A stretch of DNA of 64,000 nt from an uncultured Tenacibaculum sp. (GTDB lineage Bacteria > Bacteroidota > Bacteroidia > Flavobacteriales > Flavobacteriaceae): NCBI GenBank assembly GCA_947492185.1, contig CANLMR010000009.1:1-64000 (forward strand), given 5' to 3'. Both the position numbers and the translations under genes were made by a program. Below, in pieces: positions 63,049-64,000 of this stretch; positions within the stretch are counted from its first letter, which is position 1, and each line of letters begins with the position of its first letter. Under the pieces are notes generated by a model. That model worked only from the letters and a program-made list of their open reading frames with translations, ran no database searches and was not told where the DNA came from.

Positions 63049-63609
63049 ATGAGTGATGTCACTACAGATAAAATTAGCGAGTTAGCTAGCGGAAACAGGA
63101 AGATGATTAACGATCTTTATATCAAGGTTTTTCCTAAAATAAAAAGTTATGTAATGAAAAACAATGGTTTTAGTGAAGATGCAGAGGATATTTTTCAGAA
63201 AGTATTAATACAAGTAATCGCTAGATACAAAACTAAACCATTTACCATTCAAAGCTCTTTAGACGGCTTTTTATATGTAGCTGCTAGCAATTTATGGAAA
63301 AGAGAATTAAATAAAAGAAAAAGAGTAGTAACAAATGATAAAGTAATTGAACTAGTTAGTGAGGATGAGGATTTAGTTATGGCATCAATAGAACAAGAAA
63401 AGTGGGAACTTTTTCAAGAAAAGTTAAATAATATTTCTGAAAATTGTAAAGCACTTTTAAAACTCTTTTTTAAAAAAGTACCTTATAAAGAGATTGTTGT
63501 TCAGTTGGGTTACAAATCAGACAATGTGGTTAGACAACGTATTTTTAACTGCAAGTCGCAATTGACCAAGGCCATACAAAATGATATTAGATTTAACGAA
63601 TTTAATTAA
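63049..63609 (+). CDS. ECF-like sigma-70 family factor
   Basis: 186 residues. Region 2 (LYIKVFPKIKSYVMKNNGFS, EDAEDIFQKVLIQVI) and region 4 (LNNISENCKALLKLFFKKVP, YKEIVVQLGYKSDNVVRQRI) are present, region 3 absent, which is the ECF layout. The gene after it starts 3 bases past the stop and looks like an anti-sigma factor. Divergent from the lipoprotein-CHAT operon, which it may control. The trigger is unknown. Confidence 0.9.
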   Translation: MSDVTTDKISELASGNRKMINDLYIKVFPKIKSYVMKNNGFSEDAEDIFQKVLIQVIARYKTKPFTIQSSLDGFLYVAASNLWKRELNKRKRVVTNDKVIELVSEDEDLVMASIEQEKWELFQEKLNNISENCKALLKLFFKKVPYKEIVVQLGYKSDNVVRQRIFNCKSQLTKAIQNDIRFNEFN

Positions 63610-63612
63610 AAC

Positions 63613-64000
63613 ATGGACGATTATTTAATTGATATAGATAGGTATCTTAATGGTGAAATGAACGAAGATGAAAAGAAGACTTTTGAAGAACAACTTCAAA
63701 ATAACTCGGAATTATCTGATAATTTTAAGCTTCAAAAAGATATGAGACTGTTATATAGTGATGACGAATGGAGCACTGTAGATCGCTCAATATTAAATAC
63801 TGATAAGGCTAAAACAATGAAATCTTATTTAAGAAGTGAAGAATTAGCCTCAATCAAAGAAACTATTGTAGATGTAATTACAGAAAATAAGAGTACTTTT
63901 TCAAGAAAAAGTTTTATTCAAAAACTTGCCGTTGCAGCTTCTATTTTGTTAGTTTCTACTATTTCTTATTTTTCTATAAAAAGTAGCAACACCGATTTTT
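63613..64000 (+). CDS. Putative anti-sigma factor, N-terminal part, cut by window end
   Basis: The frame is open from the ATG at 63613 to the edge (129 codons). It begins MDDYLIDIDRYLNGEMNEDE and continues KKTFEEQLQNNSELSDNFKL, the pattern of Bacteroidota membrane anti-sigma factors without a zinc finger, where [IY]LxGEMxxxExxxFExxL opens the cytoplasmic domain. A membrane segment follows near residues 107-121 (LAVAASILLVSTISYFSI). The periplasmic part lies outside the window. It is 3 bases after the sigma gene, so co-translated. It might link the sigma factor to an envelope signal. Confidence 0.75.
   Translation, partial: MDDYLIDIDRYLNGEMNEDEKKTFEEQLQNNSELSDNFKLQKDMRLLYSDDEWSTVDRSILNTDKAKTMKSYLRSEELASIKETIVDVITENKSTFSRKSFIQKLAVAASILLVSTISYFSIKSSNTDF

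Noticed and set aside
1..64000. tRNA or rRNA genes, insertion sequences, prophage
   Set aside because: I looked for T-loop sequences, rRNA-like GC-richer blocks and transposase or integrase motifs and found none.

Overview
The window looks like chromosome of a marine member of the Flavobacteriia (Bacteroidota). Evidence: very low GC, a 287-aa primary-type sigma factor without the long region 1.1, a SusC/SusD pair with laminarinases, type IX secretion (T9SS) sorting domains, lipoproteins with acidic residues after the lipid-anchored Cys, TAnnTTTG-type -7 boxes and little use of Shine-Dalgarno sites. I cannot name a genus. No rRNA, tRNA, IS element or CRISPR array was seen.

Layout. 1-2132 is the N-terminal part of a giant VCBS-repeat surface protein cut by the window edge, followed by about 780 bp of AT-rich DNA without genes. 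2914-4600 is a minus-strand cluster of an RpoD-type sigma factor, ribosomal protein bS21 and a cold-shock protein, with hairpin-rich leaders and tandem terminators. 5022-17296 looks like an uncharacterised exopolysaccharide locus: a receiver domain fused to a GT2 glycosyltransferase, a large PTPS-related membrane protein, an Ig-like exported protein, a membrane-anchored GH5-like hydrolase, a GT4 glycosyltransferase, a Wzx/PelG-like flippase, a STAS protein lacking its phosphorylatable Ser, and a TPR/beta-barrel outer-membrane protein. The parts resemble Pel/Pga-type export but the set is different.

17311-25856 is a signalling region. A six-gene operon encodes a CheY-like regulator, an H-NOX nitric-oxide sensor, two histidine kinases, an Hpt protein and a LytTR regulator. 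After an unrelated PLP enzyme, a FIST (NosP-like) sensor is translationally coupled to a sister of one of those kinases. Two different candidate NO sensors therefore feed kinases with the same N-terminal module, next to the polysaccharide locus.

26219-42189 is a laminarin (beta-1,3-glucan) utilisation locus: SSS transporter, propeller/HTH transmembrane regulator, SusC, SusD, a surface glycan-binding lipoprotein with a tandem duplicated domain, GH16, GH3, GH16. A strong hairpin lies inside the operon between the upstream GH16 and GH3.

42501-58315 holds an FMO/Baeyer-Villiger-type monooxygenase, two T9SS cargo proteins, a 1713-aa leucine-rich-repeat protein with a dockerin-like C-terminus, a NarX/NarL-type two-component system divergent from it (an 18-bp perfect palindrome lies between), and an Arg-rich exported protein behind a sigma-54-like promoter. 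58447-64000 holds an exported TPR-CHAT protein, two paralogous small lipoproteins upstream, a 59-aa peptide with a double-glycine-type leader downstream, and a divergent ECF-like sigma factor with an anti-sigma-like partner that runs off the window. Three genes under 60 codons (44045-44212, 46596-46769, 58701-58880) were found by reading the gaps.
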